Assembly (NCBI RefSeq): GCF_902726565.1
Contig: NZ_CACVAF010000005.1
Location: forward strand, 186,001-250,000
Direction: 5' to 3'
Origin: Yersinia vastinensis
GTDB lineage: Bacteria; Pseudomonadota; Gammaproteobacteria; Enterobacterales; Enterobacteriaceae
Length of the DNA stretch: 64,000 nucleotides
Shown: piece by piece, positions 8,555 to 18,423 of the stretch
Layout of the letters: the number at the start of each line of letters is the position of its first letter
How positions within the stretch are numbered: position 1 is the first letter of the stretch
The notes under the pieces: model-generated
Told to the model about the DNA's origin: nothing
The model's database searches: none
Seen by the model: only the letters and a program-made list of their open reading frames with translations
Program-made: the position numbers and the translations under genes

Positions 8555-10861
8555 TTAGTCTCTCTCATCAGGCGATAAACGCCGACGGCTTATCAGGCGT
8601 AATAAGCGCCAAGCCATCATGGCTGCCACCACCACAACCAACACCGCCACACCGGCCAGCAGTACCGGATGGGTCGACAAGGTGTGCCAAATGCGCTCCC
8701 ACCACGGCAAATGACCGACATCATAGGTATCCCCGACACGCAAGCTATTGACGCCAGACTCACGGATCACCGCGACTGAGCCAAAAACCGCCTCACGTTT
8801 ACCGGTATCAAGCAGGGCATTATTCAGCAAGTTATAGCCACGTGGGCTATCAGCCAATAGCGCCACAATACTGCGTTGCGGGAAGTTAGGTGACTGCACG
8901 CCGATAATCGCCGACATCGCCCCTTCAGAACTGACGGTTGCCTTGCTGTCTGCTACCCAATCTGACGCGGGTGCCATCATGCCTGACAAACTCGTTTGCC
9001 GATTGGGCATTTTGACCCAGCTCTGCGTTTGATCCACCAGCAAGCTAATCTTCTGGTCATCGCGTAACTCTGGCGGGATCGTGCCGATAATCAGCACATC
9101 AACATCTTTGTCTTTCGCCTGTGACCAATCGTCGGTGATATTTATTCCCACCGCGGGATAACCGACCTGTGCCCCAATATTCCCCACCGCGTTGAGAAGT
9201 GTGGTCAGTTGTGACGCTGCCGGTTTTGGTGGCACCAATACCAATGTCTCAGAGAGGTCAGCCATGCGACTGAACGGGAAGCCCGCATTAGCGAACGCCC
9301 GCAGATCAGGCATTTCCATAAAGTGGCGGTAACCGGAGAAATCAATAGTGGAGTTACCATCAATCACCGCGTGGTTTGCCGCTGTAGAATACGTCTCACA
9401 CCGCCCCTCGGCCCCGCTTGCCAGTAAAGTGCTGTAATCAAAATCAAAACGAAGTTGGTTAGTGGCCCCCAGTTTCAATGCCGGAATGGTCAGCCGCTTC
9501 GCTGCATCTTGTAAACCTTGCAGTAGGGGTAGACGCAGAATTTTACTGTCTTCCGGCATATTTGGTGACAGTGGGTAGTCCTGCACAAACTGATTATTCA
9601 GACTGATGCTTAAGCGGGAACCATCCATCAGGCGTGTTGAGGTATAGCGGTATTTCAAGCGCATATCGATACCGGCGCTGCGAATTAGGAACAGATCCGG
9701 CGGTAGGTTCATCGATAATGAAATGGGTGGCGGTAACAAGCCGGTTGTTTGTAGTTGGTCTGGATATTGCTGCAGCTCCGCAAAGGTCATTGGACGATCA
9801 GTTCGTACCCAGTTAGGTGCGTCATAGGGCACACGAGGTGCCAGTTGTTCAACGTTATCCACCGTTACATTCTGACCACGGAACAGAATGTTGCCTTGTG
9901 CAATCCCCTGCGCTGCCGTGATCAGGTCGTTATCATCACGCCCCAAGACCAGCAGTAGTTTTACATAGGGGTTATCAGGATGGCTGATGATCTCCACGGT
10001 TGGCGCTTTGACCGGTGGATAATCTTGCAGGAAGTCAGGCCGCTGTGCGTTGGTCGCGAAGATCACAGCATGTTGGGTGGGGAGCTGGTTATACAGCACC
10101 GGGAAATTCTGTCCACGCCATTGTGCTTTGTCACCAAACCACGATGCCAAAATGGACGCGGCTCGCTGTTGCGCCACATCCGGTACAGCAGCAAACACCA
10201 CTGGCAATGTCAGTGGGCGGTTATCTCTGGCATCAAAGAACGGCTCAGGGAAATGGGATAAATCATTTTTAACCGCCAGTGATTGATAGCGTAAATCCAG
10301 CGAGCTGGATTTGCTGATATCCAGCCATAACGTACTACTGGCCGGGTTTTCACAAATATTCTGGTAATGACCAACAAACACCAGCCGCAAGCGGTTGAAA
10401 TCGGTGATATAGCGCGAGTCAATGGGCAACTGAATGCGAGTCGGCTTACCCAGTTGCTCTTTGGTGACTGCCGTAACACCCATCAGTTCGTCATTGAGGA
10501 AAATTTTTAGCTGCGACTCCACCGGGATCAACGATGGCGATGGCGTAAACTCCAGATTCAATGTCGCGTTAGTGACCACTTCATCACTGCGCACACCGAA
10601 TTCAATCACCCCCTCCGGGTTGGTGCCACGCAGTGAGAATGTACCCGGTGGAGGAGCTATTTTGGCGAAAGTGTACGCCACATCCCGTACCGGTACATTG
10701 GCATCAATGGTTGGCACAGCAGGTGTTAGCTCCGCTGTCGATTCTACGGCAAGCGAAGACGCCGCCGATTGAGGTGACGGCGTTGCCGGTGTTTCGGCAT
10801 GGGTGAATGGCGTCAATCCCAAAGCCAGTGCGGTAAACCAGGTTATTTTTCTCGTCATCAT
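8555..10861 (-). CDS. bcsB: Cellulose synthase regulatory subunit BcsB
   Basis: I place the start at the ATG at 10861 (MMTRKITWFTALALGLTPF), because this gives a proper signal peptide, while an upstream in-frame start would run into bcsA. This gives 768 residues. The mature protein carries two carbohydrate-binding/flavodoxin-like repeats (for example TFSLRGTNPEGVIEFGVRSD and LVFVGHYQNICENPASSTLW) and ends in a single TM anchor (HPVLLAGVAVLVVVVAAMMA) with a basic tail. Together with BcsA it forms the inner-membrane synthase. The start lies 8 bases past the bcsA stop codon with no strong Shine-Dalgarno, so coupling to bcsA translation is likely. Confidence 0.94.
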   Translation of the reverse strand: MMTRKITWFTALALGLTPFTHAETPATPSPQSAASSLAVESTAELTPAVPTIDANVPVRDVAYTFAKIAPPPGTFSLRGTNPEGVIEFGVRSDEVVTNATLNLEFTPSPSLIPVESQLKIFLNDELMGVTAVTKEQLGKPTRIQLPIDSRYITDFNRLRLVFVGHYQNICENPASSTLWLDISKSSSLDLRYQSLAVKNDLSHFPEPFFDARDNRPLTLPVVFAAVPDVAQQRAASILASWFGDKAQWRGQNFPVLYNQLPTQHAVIFATNAQRPDFLQDYPPVKAPTVEIISHPDNPYVKLLLVLGRDDNDLITAAQGIAQGNILFRGQNVTVDNVEQLAPRVPYDAPNWVRTDRPMTFAELQQYPDQLQTTGLLPPPISLSMNLPPDLFLIRSAGIDMRLKYRYTSTRLMDGSRLSISLNNQFVQDYPLSPNMPEDSKILRLPLLQGLQDAAKRLTIPALKLGATNQLRFDFDYSTLLASGAEGRCETYSTAANHAVIDGNSTIDFSGYRHFMEMPDLRAFANAGFPFSRMADLSETLVLVPPKPAASQLTTLLNAVGNIGAQVGYPAVGINITDDWSQAKDKDVDVLIIGTIPPELRDDQKISLLVDQTQSWVKMPNRQTSLSGMMAPASDWVADSKATVSSEGAMSAIIGVQSPNFPQRSIVALLADSPRGYNLLNNALLDTGKREAVFGSVAVIRESGVNSLRVGDTYDVGHLPWWERIWHTLSTHPVLLAGVAVLVVVVAAMMAWRLLRLISRRRLSPDERD

Positions 10862-10868
10862 ATCATCA

Positions 10869-13496
10869 TCAATGTTGAGCCACTGTCTGGCCCTGGCTAC
10901 TCGGAGCCTGATTTTTATCCACGCCATGGGGTACAAATGATGCAATCCAGGCAATCAGGGAGGTCAATCCTACCAGTACATTTCGAATCACCGGCGGCGC
11001 ATAGCTGGCCATACGGACATAGCCTCTAAAGCCCAGCGCCAAAACATCGCGCAAGCTCTCAATCGGTTTGTCTTCTGGGAAGCCGTCCTGCCACAACGCC
11101 CACGTATCAGCACGAGCGAAGGTACACTGTATAAAATCAATATGTTGTGCCACAGTCAGCTTATGCATCCGCATCCCGACTTTGGTTCCGAAAGCGCGGG
11201 TGACTTCACATGGGAAGGTATATTCTTGCGCGCCCCGCTTCAGCAGCAAATGCACAGCCTCGCCATCTTTCAGCAACCCGGCTTCGCGCATTTCAATCCC
11301 TACCCCACCATCAGAGTAATCGCGCAGGGTACAAGCAAATAAGTGCCCATCAGCACGAGCGACAGCCGCGGGCATCGCAATTTCTACCCGATGAGACTGG
11401 CGCACTTGTTTGGCCTCGACCGCCACAGCCACTGCACCACCGAGAATGGTCATATTGTAAATAACCCATACAAGACTAATGACTACCGTCATGATCTCAG
11501 TGGAAGGGCCATGCCCTAAGCGCCATAAGCCTGCAATCAAACCGGCCAGATTCAGCAGCACTAACGCCATGTACGGACGAGTAATAACCCAGTCCACATG
11601 CTGCTCTTCAACCAGACCACCTTTTGCCGTGACGTTAAATTTCCCTTTATGTGGGTTAAGTAATGCCACCGTGGTTGGGCGGGCGATATACCAAGCCAGC
11701 ACTGTTTCGTAGATTTCACTCCAGAACGAGTGGCGGTATTTCCCCTGAAGGCGGGAGTTGGTCAAGCTGGCATGAATCATATGTGGCAAGACATAGAGCG
11801 CAATCGCCAGTGCGGGAGCAAAAATGATGTAGGCATGCAGCAGCAGGAAAGCTAAGGGGGCGGTCAGGAAGATCAGCCGCGGAATGCCGGATAAAAAGTG
11901 CAACATGGCATTGGCATAACATAAGCGCTGAACGAGTTTTAGCCCTTTGCCAAGCAGTGGGTTATCAAGCCGGAAAATCTGAACCATGCCTCGTGCCCAG
12001 CGAATGCGCTGCCCGATATGCGCTGACAAGCTTTCCGTTGCCAACCCTGCGGCCTGTGGTATGCGGATATAAGCCGACGTGTAACCCTTACGGTGCAGAC
12101 GCAATGAGGTATGGGCATCTTCGGTAACCGTTTCTACCGCAATGCCGCCAACAGCATCTAAAGCGCTGCGACGCAAAACAGCACAAGAACCGCAGAAGAA
12201 GGTGGCATCCCACATATCATTCCCATCTTGAACCAAACCATAGAACAGCGTGCCTTCATTGGGAGTTTGCCGAAAACGGCCTAAATTTCGCTCAAAGGGA
12301 TCAGGGGAGAAAAAGTGATGTGGCGTTTGGATCATGCCCAACTTTTTATCTTTAAAGAACCAGCCAAGCGTTAATTGCAGGAAAGAGCGCGTCGGAACGT
12401 GGTCGCAGTCAAAGATGGCAACAAACTCACCAGTAGCCTGTTTCAGGGCGTTATTGATATTCCCCGCTTTGGCATGTTCATGCGTTGGCCGGGCAATATA
12501 GTGCACCCCAACTTCAGCGGCGAAGTCTTTAAATGCGGGTCGGTTACCGTCGTCTAAAATATAGATATTGATTTTGTCTTTCGGCCAATCAATACCCAGT
12601 GCAGCATAAATGGTCGGTTTCACCACACTGAGATCTTCGTTGTACGTCGGTACCATCAAATCAATGGTAGGCCAGCTATTAATATCGTCTGGCATAGGAA
12701 CAGGCTGACGGTTTAGCGGCCAGATCGTCTGGAAGTAGCCCAGAACCAGCACTATCCAAGCGTAGGTTTCAGCCAGCAGCAACAATAACCCACATACCAG
12801 ACTGACCGGGTCATCCCAGTTAAGCGTTTCGGTATAACGCCACCACAAATAGCGGCAGGAAACCGTCAACGACAGCACAATCAACATCAAGGTCGGTAAG
12901 CGGCCCGGAACACGCCGCACCACCATAGCAATGGCCCATAGCAGCAGGACAAACACAAACTGTGCCATCATGCCAAACGGCTGCGAAATACACAGTAAGG
13001 CCAGAATACCCGTAAAAAGACCTAAAATAATGAACAGGATACGACGAGCTGGCCTTGAGAGCTGGCTGAGTCGTGTCGCCACCGATTGTTCTATCCGCTG
13101 AAGTTCAAAGCGCGCAGGTGCACTCCCCAACCAACTGATATAACGCTGTCTTTTGCTTTTCACCCAACCTTTGCCAACCGCTGCGGGCTGACGCTTCTTC
13201 TCATGGCGTGATTCTGGATGGATTAAAAGCAGCCAAAGCCCTTGCAGCAGGTAGCGCAGACCATCCCCCAGACGTGGGCGAAGAGGGGAAATTTGTGGGA
13301 ACCAATAGGTTCGGTTTTGTATCACATATTGCCAACTGGGGGACTCAAGACGCAGGAATACCCAGCACAGTGGCAGCGCCAACGTGGTGAGAAAAGCGGT
13401 CAGTACCGTACAGCCTTGCTGCATATAGTGATGATAGCGGCGGCGCATCCCCTGATAAACCGGGGTGAGGAATAACATCCGCATCAAACGGTTCAT
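10869..13496 (-). CDS. bcsA: Cellulose synthase catalytic subunit BcsA
   Basis: The 875-residue inner-membrane glycosyltransferase polymerises UDP-glucose to cellulose. TM helices flank a family 2 glycosyltransferase domain with the substrate and catalytic motifs visible: YNED near 285, ILDDG near 315, FDCDH near 364, TEDAHTS near 457 and QRIRW near 495. A PilZ domain follows with RQSHR (near 699) and DYSDGG, the RxxxR and D/NxSxxG pair that binds c-di-GMP, so synthesis should be c-di-GMP dependent. Its ATG overlaps the bcsQ stop codon by 4 bases (ATGA). Length is typical for enterobacterial BcsA. Confidence 0.97.
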   Translation of the reverse strand: MNRLMRMLFLTPVYQGMRRRYHHYMQQGCTVLTAFLTTLALPLCWVFLRLESPSWQYVIQNRTYWFPQISPLRPRLGDGLRYLLQGLWLLLIHPESRHEKKRQPAAVGKGWVKSKRQRYISWLGSAPARFELQRIEQSVATRLSQLSRPARRILFIILGLFTGILALLCISQPFGMMAQFVFVLLLWAIAMVVRRVPGRLPTLMLIVLSLTVSCRYLWWRYTETLNWDDPVSLVCGLLLLLAETYAWIVLVLGYFQTIWPLNRQPVPMPDDINSWPTIDLMVPTYNEDLSVVKPTIYAALGIDWPKDKINIYILDDGNRPAFKDFAAEVGVHYIARPTHEHAKAGNINNALKQATGEFVAIFDCDHVPTRSFLQLTLGWFFKDKKLGMIQTPHHFFSPDPFERNLGRFRQTPNEGTLFYGLVQDGNDMWDATFFCGSCAVLRRSALDAVGGIAVETVTEDAHTSLRLHRKGYTSAYIRIPQAAGLATESLSAHIGQRIRWARGMVQIFRLDNPLLGKGLKLVQRLCYANAMLHFLSGIPRLIFLTAPLAFLLLHAYIIFAPALAIALYVLPHMIHASLTNSRLQGKYRHSFWSEIYETVLAWYIARPTTVALLNPHKGKFNVTAKGGLVEEQHVDWVITRPYMALVLLNLAGLIAGLWRLGHGPSTEIMTVVISLVWVIYNMTILGGAVAVAVEAKQVRQSHRVEIAMPAAVARADGHLFACTLRDYSDGGVGIEMREAGLLKDGEAVHLLLKRGAQEYTFPCEVTRAFGTKVGMRMHKLTVAQHIDFIQCTFARADTWALWQDGFPEDKPIESLRDVLALGFRGYVRMASYAPPVIRNVLVGLTSLIAWIASFVPHGVDKNQAPSSQGQTVAQH

Positions 13497-14230
13497 AGGC
13501 CGCGGTCCGCAACATTAATCAGGCACCAATTCGCCAGCGTCATGACCTCTTCTGCCGCCAGACTTTGTGCACTGTATTCGCCCAAGGGCTGTTTGGCCGC
13601 CAATGCTTCGGCCATCGCTTCATCGCGATGAATAAATGTCGCCAATAAGTTATTGAGGCTTTGCAACCAAAGCTGGTGCAAATCTTGCTGTAAACGGCTG
13701 TTAGCAGAGAATTGGTTAAGCAGGAAGTGGCACCCAGCGGGTAGATTTTGTTGATGTAGACGACAATGACAACTGGCATCGGCATGGATCAGAATGAGCA
13801 CTTGATCCGCCAGCGCTAAAGCCTGACGAGTGAACACGCTGTCGCTGGCAGCAACATCCAATAAAATCCATCGCGGGTGATCACTAGCTTGCAACGCCGA
13901 CAGATTCTCGCGCCATTGCCGAGGATTTTGCTGCAATGATGCGCTGAGTTGCTCAATTTCTACGTGAGTTAATTGGCCGAACGGCAAGAAATCCAACGTT
14001 TCGGTATAACGCATGGCTCCTGAGCGCCAACCTTCGCCATCAATTTCAGCTCTCGCCCAACCGCGGGGCTGCTCGAAATGCATATTGAAATGCAAGCGCA
14101 ATAAATTTTCCGGTGAAAAATCGATGACCAACACCGATTCACCCAATTGCTGTAACGCCCAAGCAAGAGCCGCAGTGACCGATGTCGTGCCGATGCCCCC
14201 TCTTATTCCTTGTAACGCCAGTACCGGCAT
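13493..14230 (-). CDS. bcsQ: Cellulose biosynthesis ATPase BcsQ (MinD/ParA-like)
   Basis: The 245-residue product begins MPVLALQGIRGGIGTTSVTA, the BcsQ form of the deviant Walker A motif, and continues with VLVIDFSPENLLRLHF (Walker A' region) and a C-terminus LAAEEVMTLANWCLINVADR that resembles E. coli BcsQ closely. It supports assembly and polar placement of the Bcs complex with BcsR. It sits 3 bases after bcsR and overlaps bcsA by 4 bases. E. coli K-12 laboratory strains carry a stop in this gene; no such defect is visible here. Confidence 0.93.
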   Translation of the reverse strand: MPVLALQGIRGGIGTTSVTAALAWALQQLGESVLVIDFSPENLLRLHFNMHFEQPRGWARAEIDGEGWRSGAMRYTETLDFLPFGQLTHVEIEQLSASLQQNPRQWRENLSALQASDHPRWILLDVAASDSVFTRQALALADQVLILIHADASCHCRLHQQNLPAGCHFLLNQFSANSRLQQDLHQLWLQSLNNLLATFIHRDEAMAEALAAKQPLGEYSAQSLAAEEVMTLANWCLINVADRGL

Positions 14231-14233
14231 AAA

Positions 14234-14425
14234 CTATTTACTCCGTGTAGATTGTGCCAGTTCGGCTAGCAATGGCCAGCGCGCCATCATTTGTGTTAAT
14301 CGTTCCTGACGGACAATATCGATATAACTTAATGTGGGTAACGAGAAAGCCTGACTTAATGCTAGTAGATCATCCTGAGCTTCAAGTGAAGTTTTCTCAT
14401 GGAATCGATTTATTATAGTCTGCAT
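14234..14425 (-). CDS. bcsR: Cellulose biosynthesis protein BcsR
   Basis: A 63-residue protein whose core (DDLLALSQAFSLPTLSYIDI, then RWPLLAELAQ) matches E. coli BcsR/YhjR. It is the first gene of the bcsRQABZC operon, with the promoter expected in the 14426-14621 divergent region shared with bcsE. In E. coli BcsR binds BcsQ and is required for stable cellulose secretion. Confidence 0.9.
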   Translation of the reverse strand: MQTIINRFHEKTSLEAQDDLLALSQAFSLPTLSYIDIVRQERLTQMMARWPLLAELAQSTRSK

Positions 14426-14621
14426 TTATCCGCCTTCAGAAAATAGGCTATGGTAATTAAGTATAACAAGGATAGGAGTATACTTTGCCCCAGTAAGATG
14501 AGTCTTAGATTAATATCAAGGCAAGGACATTGGTTAATACTTATTGCAATGTTACAATTGTTCTTTGAATTTATCCAGTGATTGGCCCAATAGCACTTTA
14601 ACGAAAGCAGATAAAGAATCT

Positions 14622-16196
14622 ATGTCACGATCTTTCTCATTAGGTGTTCGAAAAATCTGGGATGAATTAGCCGTAATGCAGGCTCCTGGATTCTATTGGG
14701 TCAATATTGAACGTCAAATTGATGCCAATTTATTTTGTCAGCAACTTATTCGCAATCAGCCTGAAAATACCAAGGCGGCATTGATTTGTTCGGGGTTAAA
14801 ACCTGAAAAACTATTGACCAATATAGACCACTTTGGTCCACAAAAATTACCGCTATTTTCATTGCCCGAACAAAAAAATGCGTCAGTTCAAAAAAACGCC
14901 TTACAACATTTGACCCATGATTTAATGCGCTCACTGCGCCCGCAACAACGGCTCTTCATTCTGTTTGCACCCGCCAGTTTATGGCAAATATTTACCAGTG
15001 AAGAAATGCAGCAATGGTTGCGGCATATCCAGCAATGGTTGGATGCCCAGAACTGTACCCTGCTGGTGCTGTGTCACAGTACGGGCATTAATAAAATCAA
15101 GAATCAATTAGTGAGCCAGCACCGCTATTTACAAGGTCTGGCCAGCCTGCAATGGCAACAGGATAACGCACAGTATGTGGTTTCTTGGTGGAGCACGGCA
15201 AAAGGGGTCACTGCCAATCAATTAGTCTTGCTGGAGGCAGATGAACTAGGCTGGAGCATGGCGGATGAAGTCCAGCAAGCACTGCCACCGTCACGCAACG
15301 ACGAACATCTTTATTTAGCTGAAAACAGCATTCTGGAAGGCGCACCGCCCCTGTCCACCCACTGGCAATTGCTGGAGACCAATGCTGCATTGGCTCAACG
15401 GGCGATGAGCGCCCACGCTGCAACAGTGATTTTCGCCCTGAATCAAAGCGAACATATTGACGAAATAGCGCATCAAATCCATAACATACGCCGCCAACGG
15501 GGTAATGCCGTAAAAATTGTAGTGCGTGAAATGAATGCCAGTCTGCGTTACAGCGATGAGCGCCTGTTGCTGGCCTGTGGGGCCAATCTGATCGTGCCTC
15601 ATGTCGCGCCACTATCACGCTTTTTGACGATGTTAGAAGGTATCCAGGGGCTGCGTTTTTCACGCCATGTTCCCGAAGATATCAATGCGTTATTGGAAGC
15701 ACTACGCCCGCTTCAGCTTAAAGGCTATCTCTCCCCAGAGGAATTCAGCCAATCAGTCTTGCTGCTGATGAACAACACTTTATTACCCGAAAATGGTAAA
15801 GGGGTTCTGGTAGCGCTGCGCGCCGTTCCTGGGTTACAGGCTCGTCAGGCATTGACTCTGTGCCATTTGCGTCGCTACGGCGATGTGGTGACCGTGTCTG
15901 ATAACCGCCTGCTGCTATTTCTCTCCACCTGCCGTATCAATGACTTGGACACGGCATTAGGCCATATTTTCCGTTTGCCGGTGGCCGAAGCGTTCAGTAA
16001 TCGGCTGGTGTGGTATCAGGATCAGGAAATTATCGCTGAGATGCACCGGATGAATTCCCCCAACGCGTGGCAATCCGTGGGGGAACAAAAAGCCTACACA
16101 CAGGCAACGAGCCGACCAGAGCAATCTGAAGTTATCCGGCATATTCCTGTACCACTGGTGCTGAATACGGGCCATCATGAGGAGAAAACCCAATGA
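14622..16196 (+). CDS. bcsE: c-di-GMP-binding cellulose regulator BcsE
   Basis: I choose the ATG at 14622 (MSRSFSLGVRKIWDEL) because it aligns with the E. coli start; an in-frame ATG at 14544 would add 26 non-conserved residues. This gives 524 residues, matching the 523 of E. coli BcsE. Conserved blocks include ILEGAPPLSTHWQL, AATVIFALNQSEHIDE and SDERLLLACGANLIVP. The c-di-GMP-binding GIL domain carries the RxGD signature in LRRYGDVVT. BcsE boosts cellulose output by feeding c-di-GMP to the synthase. It is the first gene of the divergent bcsEFG operon; its stop codon overlaps the bcsF start by 4 bases. Confidence 0.94.
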   Translation: MSRSFSLGVRKIWDELAVMQAPGFYWVNIERQIDANLFCQQLIRNQPENTKAALICSGLKPEKLLTNIDHFGPQKLPLFSLPEQKNASVQKNALQHLTHDLMRSLRPQQRLFILFAPASLWQIFTSEEMQQWLRHIQQWLDAQNCTLLVLCHSTGINKIKNQLVSQHRYLQGLASLQWQQDNAQYVVSWWSTAKGVTANQLVLLEADELGWSMADEVQQALPPSRNDEHLYLAENSILEGAPPLSTHWQLLETNAALAQRAMSAHAATVIFALNQSEHIDEIAHQIHNIRRQRGNAVKIVVREMNASLRYSDERLLLACGANLIVPHVAPLSRFLTMLEGIQGLRFSRHVPEDINALLEALRPLQLKGYLSPEEFSQSVLLLMNNTLLPENGKGVLVALRAVPGLQARQALTLCHLRRYGDVVTVSDNRLLLFLSTCRINDLDTALGHIFRLPVAEAFSNRLVWYQDQEIIAEMHRMNSPNAWQSVGEQKAYTQATSRPEQSEVIRHIPVPLVLNTGHHEEKTQ

Positions 16197-16381
16197 ATCT
16201 CAACGATATTTGGCAAATCCTTTTGCTCGGCGCAGTGATTTTTTTCCCGCTAGGTTACATGGCATGCCGCTGGTTCCCACAGTGGTGGGAGAAAAGACAG
16301 CATTTATTCTTATCCGCGCGCTATTTAAAATCAGAAGGGATCTGGTTGCGTGATGGCTCCTCTTCACAGACTAAGAAATAA
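16193..16381 (+). CDS. bcsF: Small membrane protein BcsF
   Basis: A 62-residue protein with one TM helix (IWQILLLGAVIFFPLGYMAC) and a basic cytosolic tail, as in E. coli BcsF (YhjT). It overlaps bcsE by 4 bases and precedes bcsG by 2 bases. BcsF anchors BcsE at the membrane and links it to BcsG. Confidence 0.9.
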   Translation: MNLNDIWQILLLGAVIFFPLGYMACRWFPQWWEKRQHLFLSARYLKSEGIWLRDGSSSQTKK

Positions 16382-16383
16382 CC

Positions 16384-18033
16384 ATGAAAGCAAAAAATAA
16401 ACAGCAAGAATCGCAGAGTCCGTGGCGCTATTGGCGCGGTCTGGGCGCGTGGAACTACTATTTTCTGCTAAAGTTTGCTCTGTTGTGGTTTGGCTATCTT
16501 AATTTCCATCCACTGGCTAACTTGGTGTTTCTTGCCTTTCTGCTGTTCCCGATCCCGGCCTATCGAGTCCATCGCTGGCGCAACTGGATTGCCATACCTA
16601 TTGGTATCGGCCTGCTCTATCACGACACTTGGTTGCCGGGAATCAACAGCATTGTGAGTCAAGGCTCACAGGTGACTGGTTTTAGCCTCAGCTATCTTAT
16701 TGAATTATTTAATCGTTTTATTAACTGGACCATGATAGGCACCGCCTTTGTCATTCTGGTCGGCTACCTGTTTATTTCACAATGGATCCGAGTGACAGTC
16801 TTTGTGGTGGCTGCGTTGATTTGGCTGAATATAATCAGCGTTGCTGGGCCAGCATTTTCTCTAGCTCCTGCGGCTGAAACAACAGCAACAGCCGCACCCG
16901 CCGTATCGGCCACAGAGCAACCGACAAACAGCCCCGCAGTCACCAGTGGCCCGCCTACTGATGCTAATTTGACGGCCTATCTGAATGCATTTTATGAGCA
17001 AGAAAAAACGCGCCGCACAACCTTCCCCACATCTTTACCTGGGGACGCTCAACCATTTGATTTGTTAGTTATTAATATCTGTTCACTGTCATGGTCAGAT
17101 ATCGAAGCGGCCCAACTGGATAAGCATCCACTGTGGAATAAGTTTGATATTCTGTTTAAGAATTTTAACTCCGCCACGGCCTACAGTGGCCCGGCCTCTA
17201 TTCGTCTGTTGCGCGCCAGTTGTGGCCAGTCATCCCACAAAGATTTGTATCAGCCGCAAGACCAACAGTGTTATCTATTTGATAATTTAGCAAAATTAGG
17301 TTTCACCTCTCAGTTAATGATGGATCACTCTGGTGTCTTTGGTAATTACCTGCAAAACATTCAGGATGACGGCAATATGCGTGCGCCACTGATGTCGCAA
17401 AACGGTATCAGTAACCAGCTAGCCTCCTTTGATGGTGAGCCAATTTATAACGATTTGGAACTGCTTAATCGCTGGTTAGAACAACAGAAAAAAGAGGGTG
17501 ATGCACGCAGCGCAACCTTCATGAATATCATCCCATTACACGACGGAAACCGTTTTGTTGGCACCAATAAAAGCGCTGATTATCGCGCTCGCGCCCAAAC
17601 ACTATTCGATCAACTAGACACCTTCCTTGATGAATTGGAAAAGTCAGGGCGTCAAGTCATGGTGGTTGTAGTGCCTGAGCATGGTGCTGCCTTGGTTGGT
17701 GATAAAATGCAAATGTCGGGCCTGCGGGATATTCCAAGCCCAAGTATCACTCACATTCCTGTGGGGATTAAACTCATTGGTATGAAAGCACCACAGCCCG
17801 CTAGCCCAGAGGTCATCAGCGCTCCGAGTAGCTATCTGGCAGTGTCAGAATTGGTGTCGCGCATGGTCGATGGCAAAATATTTACTGCACCCACTATCGA
17901 TTGGCAAACCCTGACTCAAGGGTTGCCGGAGACGGCCGTTGTATCAGAAAATGATAATGCCATTGTGATGCAATATCAGGGTAAACCTTATATTCGGCTC
18001 AATGGGGGTGACTGGGTGCCATACCCACAATAA
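16384..18033 (+). CDS. bcsG: Cellulose phosphoethanolamine transferase BcsG
   Basis: The 549-residue product has an N-terminal block of about five TM helices (to about residue 165), a Pro/Ala/Thr-rich linker, and a periplasmic alkaline-phosphatase-fold domain. The likely catalytic serine and zinc ligands are in SGPASIRLLRASCGQSSH, VINICSLSWSD and VVPEHGAAL. Family knowledge: BcsG adds phosphoethanolamine to cellulose. It ends the bcsEFG operon and is followed by a clear terminator. With BcsE and BcsF present, the strain should make modified cellulose. Confidence 0.94.
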   Translation: MKAKNKQQESQSPWRYWRGLGAWNYYFLLKFALLWFGYLNFHPLANLVFLAFLLFPIPAYRVHRWRNWIAIPIGIGLLYHDTWLPGINSIVSQGSQVTGFSLSYLIELFNRFINWTMIGTAFVILVGYLFISQWIRVTVFVVAALIWLNIISVAGPAFSLAPAAETTATAAPAVSATEQPTNSPAVTSGPPTDANLTAYLNAFYEQEKTRRTTFPTSLPGDAQPFDLLVINICSLSWSDIEAAQLDKHPLWNKFDILFKNFNSATAYSGPASIRLLRASCGQSSHKDLYQPQDQQCYLFDNLAKLGFTSQLMMDHSGVFGNYLQNIQDDGNMRAPLMSQNGISNQLASFDGEPIYNDLELLNRWLEQQKKEGDARSATFMNIIPLHDGNRFVGTNKSADYRARAQTLFDQLDTFLDELEKSGRQVMVVVVPEHGAALVGDKMQMSGLRDIPSPSITHIPVGIKLIGMKAPQPASPEVISAPSSYLAVSELVSRMVDGKIFTAPTIDWQTLTQGLPETAVVSENDNAIVMQYQGKPYIRLNGGDWVPYPQ

Positions 18034-18066
18034 ATATCGTATATTTATTGTCTAATAACTTAATTC

Positions 18067-18090
18067 AGGGTGCATTTATTGCACCCTTTC
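18067..18090 (+). terminator. Terminator of bcsEFG
   Basis: GGGTGCA (18068-18074), a short loop and TGCACCC (18080-18086) followed by TTT form a hairpin 35 bases after the bcsG stop codon. Confidence 0.75.
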
Positions 18091-18361
18091 TATTTATGGC
18101 TAACTCAGACGTGATAGTAGTCACAATAAGTCACCCATAATATTCTAATTTCTTAAGTAGAAAATACGGTTAATTTTATTTTAAGTTAAATCTTGCAGAT
18201 TTAATCATAGATATAGTCTATGGCATTATTTTATTTACTGATGGTAACTTGGCTAACGATTACGTAATTATTTATTTACATAGTAAGTAAATATATTTAT
18301 ACGCGGCGATTTAACCGACAGCGGTTATAACGTAAACCACACTATTTTTACGCCGTTATAA

Positions 18362-18387
18362 AAAAACGCCGGATAACCGGCGTTTTT
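18362..18387 (-). terminator. Terminator of the dpp operon
   Basis: AAAACGCCGG-ATAA-CCGGCGTTTT is a near-perfect stem with A and T runs at its ends, so it can act in both directions. It lies about 37 bases past the dppF stop codon. Confidence 0.8.
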
Positions 18388-18423
18388 GGCATTAAATAAC
18401 ACTCATCTTTAGCCAATAAATAC

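Larger units (their letters stand above)
18034..18423. other. Convergent intergenic region between bcsG and dppF
   Basis: No gene is visible. The region holds two factor-independent terminators, one for bcsG near its left end and one for dppF near its right end, with AT-rich sequence between. E. coli carries ldrD and yhjV at this place; I see neither here. Confidence 0.7.

Noticed and set aside
13493-14230. BcsQ Walker A reads GGIGTTS without the usual Lys
   Set aside because: E. coli BcsQ has the same form, so it is a family feature and not a defect.
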